A DNA stretch of 34,722 nt from Acidobacteriota bacterium. Lineage in GTDB: Bacteria; Acidobacteriota; Terriglobia; Terriglobales; Acidobacteriaceae. Every line of letters begins with the position of its first letter. The stretch's first letter is position 1. Made by a program: the position numbers and the translations under genes. Under the pieces are notes generated by a model that did not search any database, was not told the origin of the DNA, and was given only the letters and a program-made list of their open reading frames with translations. This document shows positions 19,954 through 30,091 of this stretch, one piece after another. The stretch spans positions 1 through 34,722 of the forward strand of contig JAGWML010000002.1 of assembly GCA_028873155.1 (NCBI GenBank), given 5' to 3'.

Positions 19954-20270
19954 TCAAACCGTCGTTGGGCCGGGCTTTCGCATCCAGTCCCACACACCCG
20001 GATTCACTTTAGCAGAGGCAGCAGTCGACATCGACGGGCAGACGCTCGTCGAGTATCTGCTCTCATCCCAAACCGCGACCGATTGGATAAAAATCGCTTT
20101 TCTGCGCAGATATTCTCTTCTGTTGGCGAACTTTACTGTGGGTAGCCTCGTCGAAATAAATGGATATCGGCCCGTGAGCTGTCCCTCGACGATCCGCAGG
20201 GTCAATGCTCTATTTTGAGTCACAGACAGTTGACTGCCGGGGAGAATCAACCAAAGGGGATGTACCTGCC

Positions 20271-21467
20271 ATGAAAAAGTATATTGCTTTCATCGCTTTC
20301 CTACTCGCTGCCATTCCGGTCTGGGCAATCAAGACCATTTCGGTAGGGCAGCTTGAAGACATGTTGCGCACCATGCAACAGGACAAAAAGTCAGACGCGG
20401 AAGTCGCAGATGCCTTGAAGCAGGTTCAATTAAACGAGGAACTTACCGTCGGCACAATGAATGGGCTCATCGGGAACGTTCCAGGCAAGCTGACGATCGA
20501 GCAGATTTATGTGCTGGAGGCGCGCAGTGCCGATCTTGCTCCGCCGGCGAAAGACCTGCCAAGCTCCCCAGCGCCAGACGCGGCAGCACAGAAGGCGATA
20601 CTGGACAAGACCCAAGCCTATGTCACCGGCGTATATATGAAGTTGCCGGACCTGACCGCAAACAAAACCACTGTGCGCTTCCAGGACAATGTGGAAGCTG
20701 TGGCGGCAAGCTCGGGCGTAAAGGGCAGTGTGACGGACGTTGTCACGAACTCTGGATTCGTGAATCCAGCATCGTTTGTCCACTACATCAACTCCACCGA
20801 ATCGGTGGTGTCGCTCACGGGTGGAGCGGAAAATCCTCCAAGCGAAAAGGATAAGACGCTCTGGGGAGCCAATCGGATGATCGCCGTCAAAGAGCCAGAC
20901 CCGAGCCTGGGCGCAGTGTTCCAGCAGGCTCAGTCTGCGGGCACACTTCAATGGCTGCGTTGGGAGATTGTGAACGGCAAACAGGTGGCAGTGTTCTCTT
21001 TCGCCGTACCAAAGAAGAAGACGCGAATGGCTGTCAACATCTGCTGTTTTCCTGATGTGTCTGAGGCCGGAATTGCGCGATTTTACACTGCAACCTCCAG
21101 CGCAGTGCTGGGGGGAAGCGGGAACGGCGGCGGAGTGATGGGCAACATGCAAACCAATACAAACTGGCACAATTTCCAGACCACAGCGCCGTACCATGGT
21201 CGTTTGTTCATTGAGCCGAGCACCGGCACCGTGGTGCGGATGATTGTGGAGCCGGAGCTGAAGATATCCGACGTAGTGCACCAGGTGGACACACGAGTCG
21301 ACTACGCGCCCGTTCAGGTCGGCTCGTCAACCATGATTGTTCCCGTAAAAACGGTCTTGAACACGGTCGTCGTGCCGAACGGTGACTCGCAGGCGGGAAG
21401 CTACAGTACCCGCTGCACCCTGTTCACGTCTGAGTACGCCGCCTACCAGACCGCCAAAGCGAAGTAA
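20271..21467 (+). CDS. Exported hypothetical protein
   Basis: ATG at 20271 in the 20205 ORF with clear signal peptide MKKYIAFIAFLLAAIPVWA; about 398 aa. Confidence 0.8.
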   Translation: MKKYIAFIAFLLAAIPVWAIKTISVGQLEDMLRTMQQDKKSDAEVADALKQVQLNEELTVGTMNGLIGNVPGKLTIEQIYVLEARSADLAPPAKDLPSSPAPDAAAQKAILDKTQAYVTGVYMKLPDLTANKTTVRFQDNVEAVAASSGVKGSVTDVVTNSGFVNPASFVHYINSTESVVSLTGGAENPPSEKDKTLWGANRMIAVKEPDPSLGAVFQQAQSAGTLQWLRWEIVNGKQVAVFSFAVPKKKTRMAVNICCFPDVSEAGIARFYTATSSAVLGGSGNGGGVMGNMQTNTNWHNFQTTAPYHGRLFIEPSTGTVVRMIVEPELKISDVVHQVDTRVDYAPVQVGSSTMIVPVKTVLNTVVVPNGDSQAGSYSTRCTLFTSEYAAYQTAKAK

Positions 21468-21516
21468 TTGCGGAAGACCGGGCGGATGAGGCGATAGTGA
21501 ATCTCCGCCCCCAAAG

Positions 21517-22143
21517 GTGTGGCGGATGGCCGCGGGTGGTCTTATGCTCGTTGCCATGATCTTCCAGACGATCTTCGACCATATGTTCCACCTGCCGCTG
21601 CCGCTGGCTGAAAAGCTGCTCCGGCCTGTACTTGTGTATTTGGCGCTGATTCTTCTGCTTCGCCTCTTTGGCAAGCGAGAGTTGGCGCAGCTCAACCCGT
21701 TCGATCTGGTTGTACTCCTGTCGCTTTCGAATACCGTGCAGAACGCGATCATCGGGGATGACAACTCCGTCAGCGGCGGGGTCATTGGCGCATTCAGCCT
21801 GCTGGCGATCAACTGGCTGCTGGTTCGCATCCTGTATCGCTCCCGGCGCCTGACGCGAGCGCTCGAAGGCCGGTCGTCGCTCCTGATCCACAATGGACAG
21901 ATTGAGCAAAAGGCCATGCGGAACGAGATGCTCTCCCGTGAAGAGCTGCTGGCTGTGGTGCACCGTCAGGGGTTTGAAGGCTTTCACCAGGTTCGCCGCT
22001 GTGAGCTTGAGCCCAACGGAACATTTTTCATTGAAGGATTTGAGCCTTCGTCTGCGGATTTGAAGCACGCGGAACTGCTCAAGCGGCTGGATGAGCTGAA
22101 CCGCGAAATTGCTCAGCTCCGAACGGAGCCACCGGGGCGATAA
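21517..22143 (+). CDS. DUF421 (YetF-like) membrane protein
   Basis: 208 aa; LLRLFGKRELAQLNPFDLVVLLSLSNTVQNAIIGDDNSVSGG is characteristic of DUF421 proteins. Confidence 0.92.
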   Translation: MWRMAAGGLMLVAMIFQTIFDHMFHLPLPLAEKLLRPVLVYLALILLLRLFGKRELAQLNPFDLVVLLSLSNTVQNAIIGDDNSVSGGVIGAFSLLAINWLLVRILYRSRRLTRALEGRSSLLIHNGQIEQKAMRNEMLSREELLAVVHRQGFEGFHQVRRCELEPNGTFFIEGFEPSSADLKHAELLKRLDELNREIAQLRTEPPGR

Positions 22144-22207
22144 ATGCTTTCGTTCGACGCCGCATACCGTCTTAGACTTGATACTGTTCGATCCCAGGAG
22201 CCATTCC

Positions 22208-23590
22208 ATGCAAGCCCGCCTTAGCCGCATCATTGCGATTGCCTTGCTCTCTGCGGCTACCGGGACCTTTTTTCCTATTGCAGCGCAGCAATTGCAGCAG
22301 CGCCCTGCGGCTCCTCAGGCCGCACCCTCCCTCGCTCCAGTCCTGGTGCAATCTGGCGTACCGGCGCAGCCGGTGCTGCCCAGCGGCACGAGTCTTCAGG
22401 TGGAGATTACCCGGCACTACCCGATGAAGGCTGGAGAGACATTGGAAGGCAGACTGATGCATCCCATCTACGTCGACGGAAAGCTGGCCGTGCCTCAGAA
22501 TACGCTGCTCCATGGGACAGTGGTTGCCCTGCAGCCGGACCGAAAGATGCGCTGGGAAGGTCGCGTGCGCGGCGATTTCACGCCTTTTCACACCGCGCAG
22601 GTCCGCTTCAATGAACTTGAGTTTGCGAGCGGGGCAATGCCCATCGCAGCGGCTGCGGCCGCTAACGGCGCACCGGTGCTTCACCTCACCGCACCCGGCG
22701 TCAAGCCCAGGCAATCGTTGTTCGCGCGCGAGTGGGCGCAGGCCAAGAGCCGCGTGCGCGACCAGCTCGCCTTCTTTACCGCTCCTGGATTCGGCGACCG
22801 CGCGCGCCAGTTGCTCTATCATCAGTTGCCGTATCACTCCGAGCAGATTCCAGCGCACACGGCCTGGTCCTTTGAGCTGACGGAACCCGTCACGCTGCCG
22901 CAGTCGCAGGTCGCGGTCAGCGATCCACCGCCCGCGATCGTCAATGGTTCCAACCCGGAGACATGGTCGGTTCACGCCATTCTGGAGCACGACCTCTCCT
23001 CCTCGACCGCGAAAAGCGGCGATCCGGTCCAGGCCCTGGTCGTAGAACCGGTTTACGACAAGGACCGAAAGCTCGTTGTGCCCGAGGGCGCAACGCTCAT
23101 CGGCAAAGTCTCGGCAGCCAAGGCCGCTCGCTCCCTTGGGCGCAACGGCAAGCTCCGCTTCACGTTTCAGCAGGTTCAATTTCCTGAGGGCTTCCAACGC
23201 GCCGTGCAGGGCTCGCTCGCTGGCGCTGCAACCGAAAAGGCGCAGGACCTGTCTCTGGACGCCGAAGGCACCATCACTCCACGCAGCCAAGCGAGCGCCA
23301 TCGCGCCACTGCTGCTCACGATGCTGGCCGGTCATGCGCTCGACTCGGACGGCAACATGACGCTGCAGACTGGTGTCGCATCCAACGGCTTCGGCTTCGT
23401 TGGCCGCATCGTCGGCACCGTCGCCGGAAGCAGAAACCTCGCGGCGGGCATCGGCTTCTATGCCGCCGGGCTATCGGTCTACGACAACTTTCTGCACTCC
23501 GGGCGCGATGTCGTCTTTCCCAAGGATACGCGCATCGAAATCGACACTACACCGCTGCGCGCACCGGTCCTGAAGCCGGAAGGACAATAG
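22208..23590 (+). CDS. Exported protein with two TrbI/VirB10-like beta modules, function unknown
   Basis: ATG at 22208 in the 22109 ORF; signal peptide MQARLSRIIAIALLSAATGTFFPIAA; two copies of a GExLEGxLxxPIYVDGKLxVPxxTxLxG-type segment. Confidence 0.78.
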   Translation: MQARLSRIIAIALLSAATGTFFPIAAQQLQQRPAAPQAAPSLAPVLVQSGVPAQPVLPSGTSLQVEITRHYPMKAGETLEGRLMHPIYVDGKLAVPQNTLLHGTVVALQPDRKMRWEGRVRGDFTPFHTAQVRFNELEFASGAMPIAAAAAANGAPVLHLTAPGVKPRQSLFAREWAQAKSRVRDQLAFFTAPGFGDRARQLLYHQLPYHSEQIPAHTAWSFELTEPVTLPQSQVAVSDPPPAIVNGSNPETWSVHAILEHDLSSSTAKSGDPVQALVVEPVYDKDRKLVVPEGATLIGKVSAAKAARSLGRNGKLRFTFQQVQFPEGFQRAVQGSLAGAATEKAQDLSLDAEGTITPRSQASAIAPLLLTMLAGHALDSDGNMTLQTGVASNGFGFVGRIVGTVAGSRNLAAGIGFYAAGLSVYDNFLHSGRDVVFPKDTRIEIDTTPLRAPVLKPEGQ

Positions 23591-23620
23591 CTCGCACCGA
23601 ATCCCAGTGCGTGTCCTCGC

Positions 23621-25210
23621 CTACTCCCACTCAATTGTGCCTGGTGGCTTTGAAGTAATGTCATACACCACCCGATTGATCCCGCGCACCTCATTCACAA
23701 TCCGGCTGGAGATGCGTTTGAGCACTTCGGGCGGCAGTGGAACCCAATCCGCTGTCATGCCGTCCTCTGAGTGAACCGCCCGCACCGCGCAGGTGTAAGC
23801 ATAGGTGCGCTGGTCGCCCATCACGCCAACGCTCATCACGGGCAGCAATACGGCAAAGCTCTGCCAGATTTTCGAGTAGAGACCAGCGGCCTTGATCTCG
23901 CTCACAACGACCTCATCGGCCTCCTGCAGCAACGCCACGCGCTCCGGCGTGACCTCACCCAGGATGCGCACCGCGAGCCCCGGCCCTGGGAACGGCTGGC
24001 GGCCGAGGATCTCTTCCGGCATACCCAGGTCGCGCCCGATGCGCCGGACTTCATCCTTAAACAGATCGCGCAAGGGCTCTATCAGCTTGAGCTTCATGCC
24101 CTCGGGCAATCCGCCTACATTGTGATGGCTCTTGATGGTCTGGCTGGGCCCCTTCACGCTGCTGGACTCAATCACGTCGGGGTAGAGAGTCCCCTGCACC
24201 AGCCAGTCCACGCCGCCCTGTTCCTGCGCTATTCGGTTGGCTTCGTCGTCAAATACCGCAATGAACTCGGCACCGATGCGCTTGCGTTTCGTTTCCGGAT
24301 CGGTCACGCCGGCTAGTTGCTGCATGAAGCGATCACTGGCGTCCACGCCCACAATCTTCAGGCCCAGCTTGTCGCGCAGGTTCTTCTGCACGTTCTCGAA
24401 TTCGTTTTTGCGCAGCACACCATTGTTCACAAAGATGCACGTGAGTTGGGACCCAATCGCCTTGTGCACGAGCACTGCGGCTACAGACGAGTCCACACCG
24501 CCGGACAGCCCGCAGATGACGTGGCCTGTCCCGACCTTTTCGCGAATCGCGGCTACGGTCGTCTCGATGAAATGCGCCGGGGTCCAGTCGCCGCGCGCGC
24601 CGCAGATCGCAAAGACGAAGTTCTTGATGAGCTGGGGTCCGAGCGGCGTGTGATGCACCTCAGGATGGAACTGCACTGCCCAGATGCGCCGCTGCTCGTT
24701 GGCAATTCCTGCCAGAGCGTTTGAAGTGACCGCGGTGCGACGAAAGCCGGCGGGCAACTCAAGCGCCTCGTCGCCGTGGCTCATCCACACGTGGAGCGTG
24801 GCGGGCAGTCCGGCAAACAGCGCCGTCGTGCCATCTTCAATGGTTACATCCGCATGGCCATACTCGCGCTTCTGCGCCGAGCGCACTTTGCCGCCAAGAT
24901 GGTGCACGATGAACTGGAGCCCGTAGCAGATGCCAAGCACCGGCACGCCAATGGCGAGCATAGCCGGATCAGCCGCGGGCGCATCTGCGTCATAGACTGA
25001 TGAGGGCCCGCCGGAAAGAATGATGCCAATGGGCTTGTGCGCCTGGATTTCACTGAGAGGAGCCGTGCAGGGAAGCACAACCGAGAAGACATTGTGCTCG
25101 CGAATGCGCCGCGCAATCAGCTGCGTATACTGCGAGCCAAAATCAAGGATGACAATTGTCTGGGTGTCCACGCTCCAGTGTGTCAGGGGGTGGGGCGGCG
25201 TGTAAAGCAT
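23621..25210 (-). CDS. guaA: GMP synthase (glutamine-hydrolysing)
   Basis: [27 protein letters not shown] glutaminase motif, [14 protein letters not shown]-loop, C-terminal [18 protein letters not shown] opens at 25489; ATG at 25210 is more plausible. Confidence 0.97.
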   Translation of the reverse strand: MLYTPPHPLTHWSVDTQTIVILDFGSQYTQLIARRIREHNVFSVVLPCTAPLSEIQAHKPIGIILSGGPSSVYDADAPAADPAMLAIGVPVLGICYGLQFIVHHLGGKVRSAQKREYGHADVTIEDGTTALFAGLPATLHVWMSHGDEALELPAGFRRTAVTSNALAGIANEQRRIWAVQFHPEVHHTPLGPQLIKNFVFAICGARGDWTPAHFIETTVAAIREKVGTGHVICGLSGGVDSSVAAVLVHKAIGSQLTCIFVNNGVLRKNEFENVQKNLRDKLGLKIVGVDASDRFMQQLAGVTDPETKRKRIGAEFIAVFDDEANRIAQEQGGVDWLVQGTLYPDVIESSSVKGPSQTIKSHHNVGGLPEGMKLKLIEPLRDLFKDEVRRIGRDLGMPEEILGRQPFPGPGLAVRILGEVTPERVALLQEADEVVVSEIKAAGLYSKIWQSFAVLLPVMSVGVMGDQRTYAYTCAVRAVHSEDGMTADWVPLPPEVLKRISSRIVNEVRGINRVVYDITSKPPGTIEWE

Positions 25211-25552
25211 GCCCTGCAGGCGGCTCTCAAGCAAGCAGCGCACCCTTTCCGGCACGAATCCGGGCCCCTGCGGATGGCAAAAGCGGTGCTGGATGCATAA
25301 CGATTCCGTGTCATCGTCCGTCCAACCAGCAATTGCACCAGATGCAGGACTGACAAAGCGGGGCAGGGCTCCAAAATTCCTTGCTGGGCTGCGATTCCGG
25401 GAGCGAAAGTCTCCTTTTCGAGCCGGAGCGCGCCCAAAACTAGGCACAACCTGCCCTCGCCTTTTACAATGCATCAGGGACCAACCCAACCCAGCAATGC
25501 TGTGGAACTAGCAAACTTGGCGGCGGACGCCGGACCAGGATGAAGGAATCGC

Positions 25553-26878
25553 ATGAGGTTTAGTAAATTCGGCAAGGCCCTTCTGATGAGCGCCCTCTCG
25601 GTTGGCGGCATCCTCGGCATTACGTCTTGCGTGCAGAGCTATACGGTCGGTTATCTCTGGGTCACAGGCACAAACACGGCGCAGACCACGGGTAATGGCA
25701 TCATCAGCGGCTTTAAGATCGACCACAACACCGGCTTCTTGACACCGATCAACGGGCTTCCGATTGCATCCGGAGGCGCCAATCCGGGCCGATTCGTTCT
25801 TCTGACCGGTGGGCGCTTCATGTACGTGCTCAATCGCGGCGTTAATAAAGAGGGTGGCTCGACCTGCACCACCACCGATCCCTGCCAGAACTCGAATATC
25901 ACCGAGTTCGCCATTGGCGGCAACGGCATCCTCTCTCCGCAGGCGACTTTTTATACGCAGGGAATCAATCCGTTCCGCATTATTTCTGACCCCGGCGGGA
26001 ACTACATTTACGTCCTGGATCACGATTCGCCCTCCAGCGCCACCTGCGCACTGAGCCTCGGATCGAGCGCGACTTCCTGTGGTGACATCACGGCATTCAA
26101 AGTCGATCCGAATACGGGCCGGCTGACGCTGGTGGTCAACTCCCAGGTCACGGCCGCCAACGGCTCACCACTACCCTACTTCCCTGTTCCGGCAAACCCG
26201 ATCGATTTCGTTCTGGCTTCCGGCTACTTCCTTACGGTGAGCGGCACGCCCGGTTCCGGCGATACGGTCTTCCCGTACACCTACACGGCGAGCACCGGAC
26301 AGTTGACCGTGAACCAGAACAGCAGTCAGCCGCTGAACATCGCACAGGCAACCGCGATCGTGAGCGGCGGCGGTTACGTGTACGTTCTGGATAACGAGTC
26401 GATTACTGTGAACGGAATCACATCGTTCAGCCAGCTCATCCCCTTCTCGGTGGGCACCAATGGAGCGCTGCAGCAGCAGACCGGCGGAGCGATTCCGGAC
26501 GATCCGACATTGTCGAACCCGATCTACCTGATCTATGAGAACAAGAACAAGTGGGTCTATGTCGCCAATCAGGGCAACAACAACACGCAGACCGGCAACC
26601 CACAGAGCGGTCTGGCGGGGTACGTCATCGATCCGGCAACCCACCAGCTCAGCGAGATTCCGGGCAGTCCGTGGGGCAGCGGCGCGGGTCCGCAATGCCT
26701 TCTGGAGGATCCGTCCAACCAGTTCATGTATACGGCCAATTACAACGACTCCACGGTAACGGGTCGAGTGATTGACCAAAACTCCGGCGTGCTTAACAAC
26801 CTGCCGGGACCGGCGAATATCACGTATCCGCTGCTTGGCCCGGCGGCATGGTGTGTGGCCAGCGGCAGAACGAGCTGA
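25553..26878 (+). CDS. Beta-propeller (lactonase-like) lipoprotein, copy 1
   Basis: 441 aa; lipobox GILGITSC; repeated YVYVLD / KWVYVANQGNN / QFMYTANYNDSTV blades. Confidence 0.85.
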   Translation: MRFSKFGKALLMSALSVGGILGITSCVQSYTVGYLWVTGTNTAQTTGNGIISGFKIDHNTGFLTPINGLPIASGGANPGRFVLLTGGRFMYVLNRGVNKEGGSTCTTTDPCQNSNITEFAIGGNGILSPQATFYTQGINPFRIISDPGGNYIYVLDHDSPSSATCALSLGSSATSCGDITAFKVDPNTGRLTLVVNSQVTAANGSPLPYFPVPANPIDFVLASGYFLTVSGTPGSGDTVFPYTYTASTGQLTVNQNSSQPLNIAQATAIVSGGGYVYVLDNESITVNGITSFSQLIPFSVGTNGALQQQTGGAIPDDPTLSNPIYLIYENKNKWVYVANQGNNNTQTGNPQSGLAGYVIDPATHQLSEIPGSPWGSGAGPQCLLEDPSNQFMYTANYNDSTVTGRVIDQNSGVLNNLPGPANITYPLLGPAAWCVASGRTS

Positions 26879-26903
26879 TGCTGTATTCGTGTGCTGCGCA
26901 AAG

Positions 26904-26934
26904 GGCAGGAATGAATCACAGCCTCATTCCTGCC
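26904..26934. terminator. Hairpin downstream of beta-propeller copy 1
   Basis: GGCAGGAATGA (26904-26914) / TCATTCCTGCC (26924-26934), perfect 11-bp stem, 9-nt loop, no T-tract. Confidence 0.55.
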
Positions 26935-27060
26935 GCCAGCACCGAAGCAACCGGAGCCTTCGCAGTACGCACAGCCTGATCGCAGGCACAACCCGGAGCA
27001 TTTCGGGGCAAATTCCAGGAACAGTGATTGCGGGGTATGAATCCCGCTCGCTGATGAAAG

Positions 27061-28272
27061 ATGCGAATGAAGTTCAACAAATTGAGCCAGCTGATGCTAG
27101 CGGCCGCGTTCAGCCTCACGGCGGCGGGCCTCCTCACAGCGTGCAGCACATTGACCGCGGACTTCGTTTATGTGACCAGCGCCCTCGCAACCGGGTCGAA
27201 TCAGTACGGTCAGGTCGATGTCTTCGAGGTCAACCAGGACTCCGGCAGGATGCGAAAGATTCCCGCGTCGCCATTTCCCTCGGGCGGCCGCAATCCCGTC
27301 GCCGATGCGCCTGCCCCGGACAACGCCAGCCTGTATGTGGTGAATGAGGACGACAATTCAATTGTCCAATTCATCATCGGCAACGACGGCAAGCTCTATC
27401 CCAATTACACAACCAACACTCCCGGCGTCTTTCCTTTTGCAATCGCACCGGTCAAGGGTTATCTCTACGTCCTGGACACTTATCAGCCGCTGCCGACGTG
27501 CAATTCGGCTTCTCCATGTTCGGGCTCGGTGGCAGTGTTCCCGATTAACAAGGACGATTCTCTTGGCACAGCCATCTCCAACACCTCGAATGGCACCAGC
27601 TACTGGCCGCTGACTCTGGCGACGCGACCGAATGATGTGATTGTTCCCACAGGCATCGCCACAAGCGCGTCCGGCGCCTATGTCTACGTCACGGCTTACG
27701 ATTCCTCGGTATCTCCGACAGTCGGCTACGTTTTTGGATTCAGCGTCAACTCGGACGGTTCCCTCGCCCCGGTCAACGGCGGTACTCCATTCGCCGCAGG
27801 CACGCATCCATCCGCAGTTGCAGGCAATCCAGCCGCGAACGATCTCTACGTGACGGATATGGGACCGGGCAATATTCTGGGCTTCCAGATCAACGCAGGT
27901 ATGTTGACACCGCTGAGCGGCAGTCCATATCCCTCGGGGAATCAGCCGGTCGCCATTGTCGTGGACGGCAAAGGCAGATTTGCCTACGCCGCGAACTCGC
28001 TGGATGCCAATGTGACCGCGTACACCATCAATGCCGGCAATTTGACCCGTGTGGGTGCCTACACAACAGGCGCTCAGCCCGTCGCTCTCGGCATTGATCC
28101 TTACCTGAATCAGTATCTGTACACGGCAAACTTTCTCGGGAACACCGTGTCGGGATTCCAGATCAATTCAACGGACGGAACGCTTCTGATCGCTCAGTTT
28201 TCTCCGTTCAAGTCCAACACAAACCCAACGGCGGTGGCGGCTATTCCCCATCCCGTGCCGATTCCGAAATAG
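27061..28272 (+). CDS. Beta-propeller (lactonase-like) lipoprotein, copy 2
   Basis: 403 aa; MKFNKLSQLMLAAAFSLTAAGLLTAC lipoprotein signal; QYLYTANFLGNTVSGFQINSTDGTL blade. Start may be 27067. Confidence 0.87.
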   Translation: MRMKFNKLSQLMLAAAFSLTAAGLLTACSTLTADFVYVTSALATGSNQYGQVDVFEVNQDSGRMRKIPASPFPSGGRNPVADAPAPDNASLYVVNEDDNSIVQFIIGNDGKLYPNYTTNTPGVFPFAIAPVKGYLYVLDTYQPLPTCNSASPCSGSVAVFPINKDDSLGTAISNTSNGTSYWPLTLATRPNDVIVPTGIATSASGAYVYVTAYDSSVSPTVGYVFGFSVNSDGSLAPVNGGTPFAAGTHPSAVAGNPAANDLYVTDMGPGNILGFQINAGMLTPLSGSPYPSGNQPVAIVVDGKGRFAYAANSLDANVTAYTINAGNLTRVGAYTTGAQPVALGIDPYLNQYLYTANFLGNTVSGFQINSTDGTLLIAQFSPFKSNTNPTAVAAIPHPVPIPK

Positions 28273-28447
28273 CGCAGCGATGCGAGCCGCAATGGCGTAG
28301 GCCGGTTGCCGGTCCACATGCAGCAAAGGCCGGCGCAGCGCGAGTGAACACAGTAGCAAGACCCCATACCGGGCTTTTACACTGAATATGGGCAATTCCA
28401 ACAGACACGCCGGGCACTCCGTAGATGGCCCACAACGAAGGAAGCGC

Positions 28448-30091
28448 ATGAAGTTCAGCAAACCGAGCCAGCTTTTCCTGGTCTCTTCCCTCGGCCTTGT
28501 CGTGGCCACGTTCCTTTCCGCCTGCCAACTTGTGACGATCGACTATCTGTATCTGGCCTCGGCCGGAAGCGGCACTGGCAGCGACGGGCAGTTGCAGACT
28601 TTTGCGGTCGATTCTGAAACCGGCGCTCTGCGCACTGGACCGGCGGCAGTCTCCTCCGGCGGCGTCAATCCAGTCGCACTGGCGGTTTCGCCCAACTATC
28701 AAAATGTCTATGTTGCGAACGCTGGTAGCGATTCAGTCGTCCACTTCGCAGCCAACTACAACGGTGGACTAACCAAACAGGATGCCATCAGCACGGCTAG
28801 TTCTCCGGTTGCCCTCGCGGTGAATCAGGCAGGCACCTCTCTGTTCGTGCTTTCCGGCACGGCATCAGCGACGCTGACAGAGTACGCAATCTCATCCTCT
28901 GGCGCCATTGGCGCGGTCACCGCACAGCAAACCTTGGCTCTCCCCGGCTATACGGGCGACCCGCTCGCTCCCACGGGAATCGTCTCCCTCGCGAATAACA
29001 AGGCCGTGTACGTTACCGTGTATGACCAGGCTGCCTATAATCCGGGCGGCGCCGTCACCAGCACGGCCAATCCGGGCTGGGTCTTTGGCTTCACAGTCGG
29101 CAGCGGCGGCGCACTCGCAGCGACCCTGGGAAGCCCCTACAAGGCCGGAGTCAAGCCAAGCGGGCTCGCGGCGGACCCCACCAGCCGGTTCGTCTATGTC
29201 ACCGATTTTGCCTCGAATCAGTTGATCGGGTATGGCATCCAGTCCAGCGGGCTGCTGAACTTTCTGATTAACGGCCCATTCCGCACCGGGGCGGAGCCTT
29301 CAGGGGTGGCCATCGACCCGCGCGGCCTCTACATGTACGCCTCCAACGCGCTTGATTCATCCGTCTCTGCGTACCTGATCGACTTGAACACCGGCACACC
29401 TTCGGCGGCGATCAATCCCACCGGTTCGGCTACGAATGCCACAGATACGCAGCCCATTGCAATCGCGGTTGATCCGGCGTTAGGCCGCTTCGTCTACACG
29501 GCAAACTACCTCGGGAACTCAGTCTCCGGCTTCCAGCTCGATCCAAACGCCGGCACGCTCAAGCAGTCGCAGGCAACTCCGTATCCGGCCGACCTGCACC
29601 CGACGGCTCTGGCGATTGCCCCGCATGGCAACCACTCCATTCAGTCCGTCACGCCTTGGAACCCAGCGATCCAAAACTGGAACAAAAAGCCCAACCTCTT
29701 CGGTTGGGCTTTTTCGTGTCGTCCAGTCTGTATGCAACTTACTGGTCTCTCAGGCGGACATCCATTTCCTCAACTGCCGTTGAGCCGGCTTCTCAATCAA
29801 ATGGAGCGCCAGGACTGCCATCACGATGAGGAGGACATAGCTGATCCAAGGATCGAAGCGCGCCAGACCCAGCCGGGTCAGGAGATGCGAATCATGAATC
29901 ATGTTCCACATGTTGAAGTGGAGCAGGTAGAGACAATAGCTTGCCTCACCCACGAAGACCAGCGGCCTTGCGCCCAGAGCGTACGCCAGCGGATTGTTGC
30001 CTGCGAGTCCAAGCACAATGCAACCAAAGAGCGGCATCAGCAATCCATCGTGCAGCAGCGTGTACGGCACTCTGGGCCCGAAAGACAGTAG
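28448..30091 (+). CDS. Beta-propeller (lactonase-like) lipoprotein, copy 3, with run-on C-terminus lacking a natural stop
   Basis: MKFSKPSQLFLVSSLGLVVATFLSAC signal parallels copy 2; blades RFVYVTDFASNQLIGY, RFVYTANYLGNSVSGFQLDPNAGTL; homology to copies 1 and 2 ends near 29630, after which the ORF passes through the terminator and antisense to the acyltransferase. Confidence 0.82.
   Translation: MKFSKPSQLFLVSSLGLVVATFLSACQLVTIDYLYLASAGSGTGSDGQLQTFAVDSETGALRTGPAAVSSGGVNPVALAVSPNYQNVYVANAGSDSVVHFAANYNGGLTKQDAISTASSPVALAVNQAGTSLFVLSGTASATLTEYAISSSGAIGAVTAQQTLALPGYTGDPLAPTGIVSLANNKAVYVTVYDQAAYNPGGAVTSTANPGWVFGFTVGSGGALAATLGSPYKAGVKPSGLAADPTSRFVYVTDFASNQLIGYGIQSSGLLNFLINGPFRTGAEPSGVAIDPRGLYMYASNALDSSVSAYLIDLNTGTPSAAINPTGSATNATDTQPIAIAVDPALGRFVYTANYLGNSVSGFQLDPNAGTLKQSQATPYPADLHPTALAIAPHGNHSIQSVTPWNPAIQNWNKKPNLFGWAFSCRPVCMQLTGLSGGHPFPQLPLSRLLNQMERQDCHHDEEDIADPRIEARQTQPGQEMRIMNHVPHVEVEQVETIACLTHEDQRPCAQSVRQRIVACESKHNATKERHQQSIVQQRVRHSGPERQ
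29684..29714. terminator. Bidirectional Rho-independent terminator
   Basis: AAAAAGCCCAACC (29684-29696) TCTTC GGTTGGGCTTTTT (29702-29714): perfect 13-bp stem including A/T tracts on both sides. Confidence 0.93.

Noticed and set aside
22172-23335. 387-aa minus ORF opposite the exported beta-module protein
   Set aside because: Arg/Gly/His-rich antisense frame; the sense ORF has a signal peptide and internal domain repeats.
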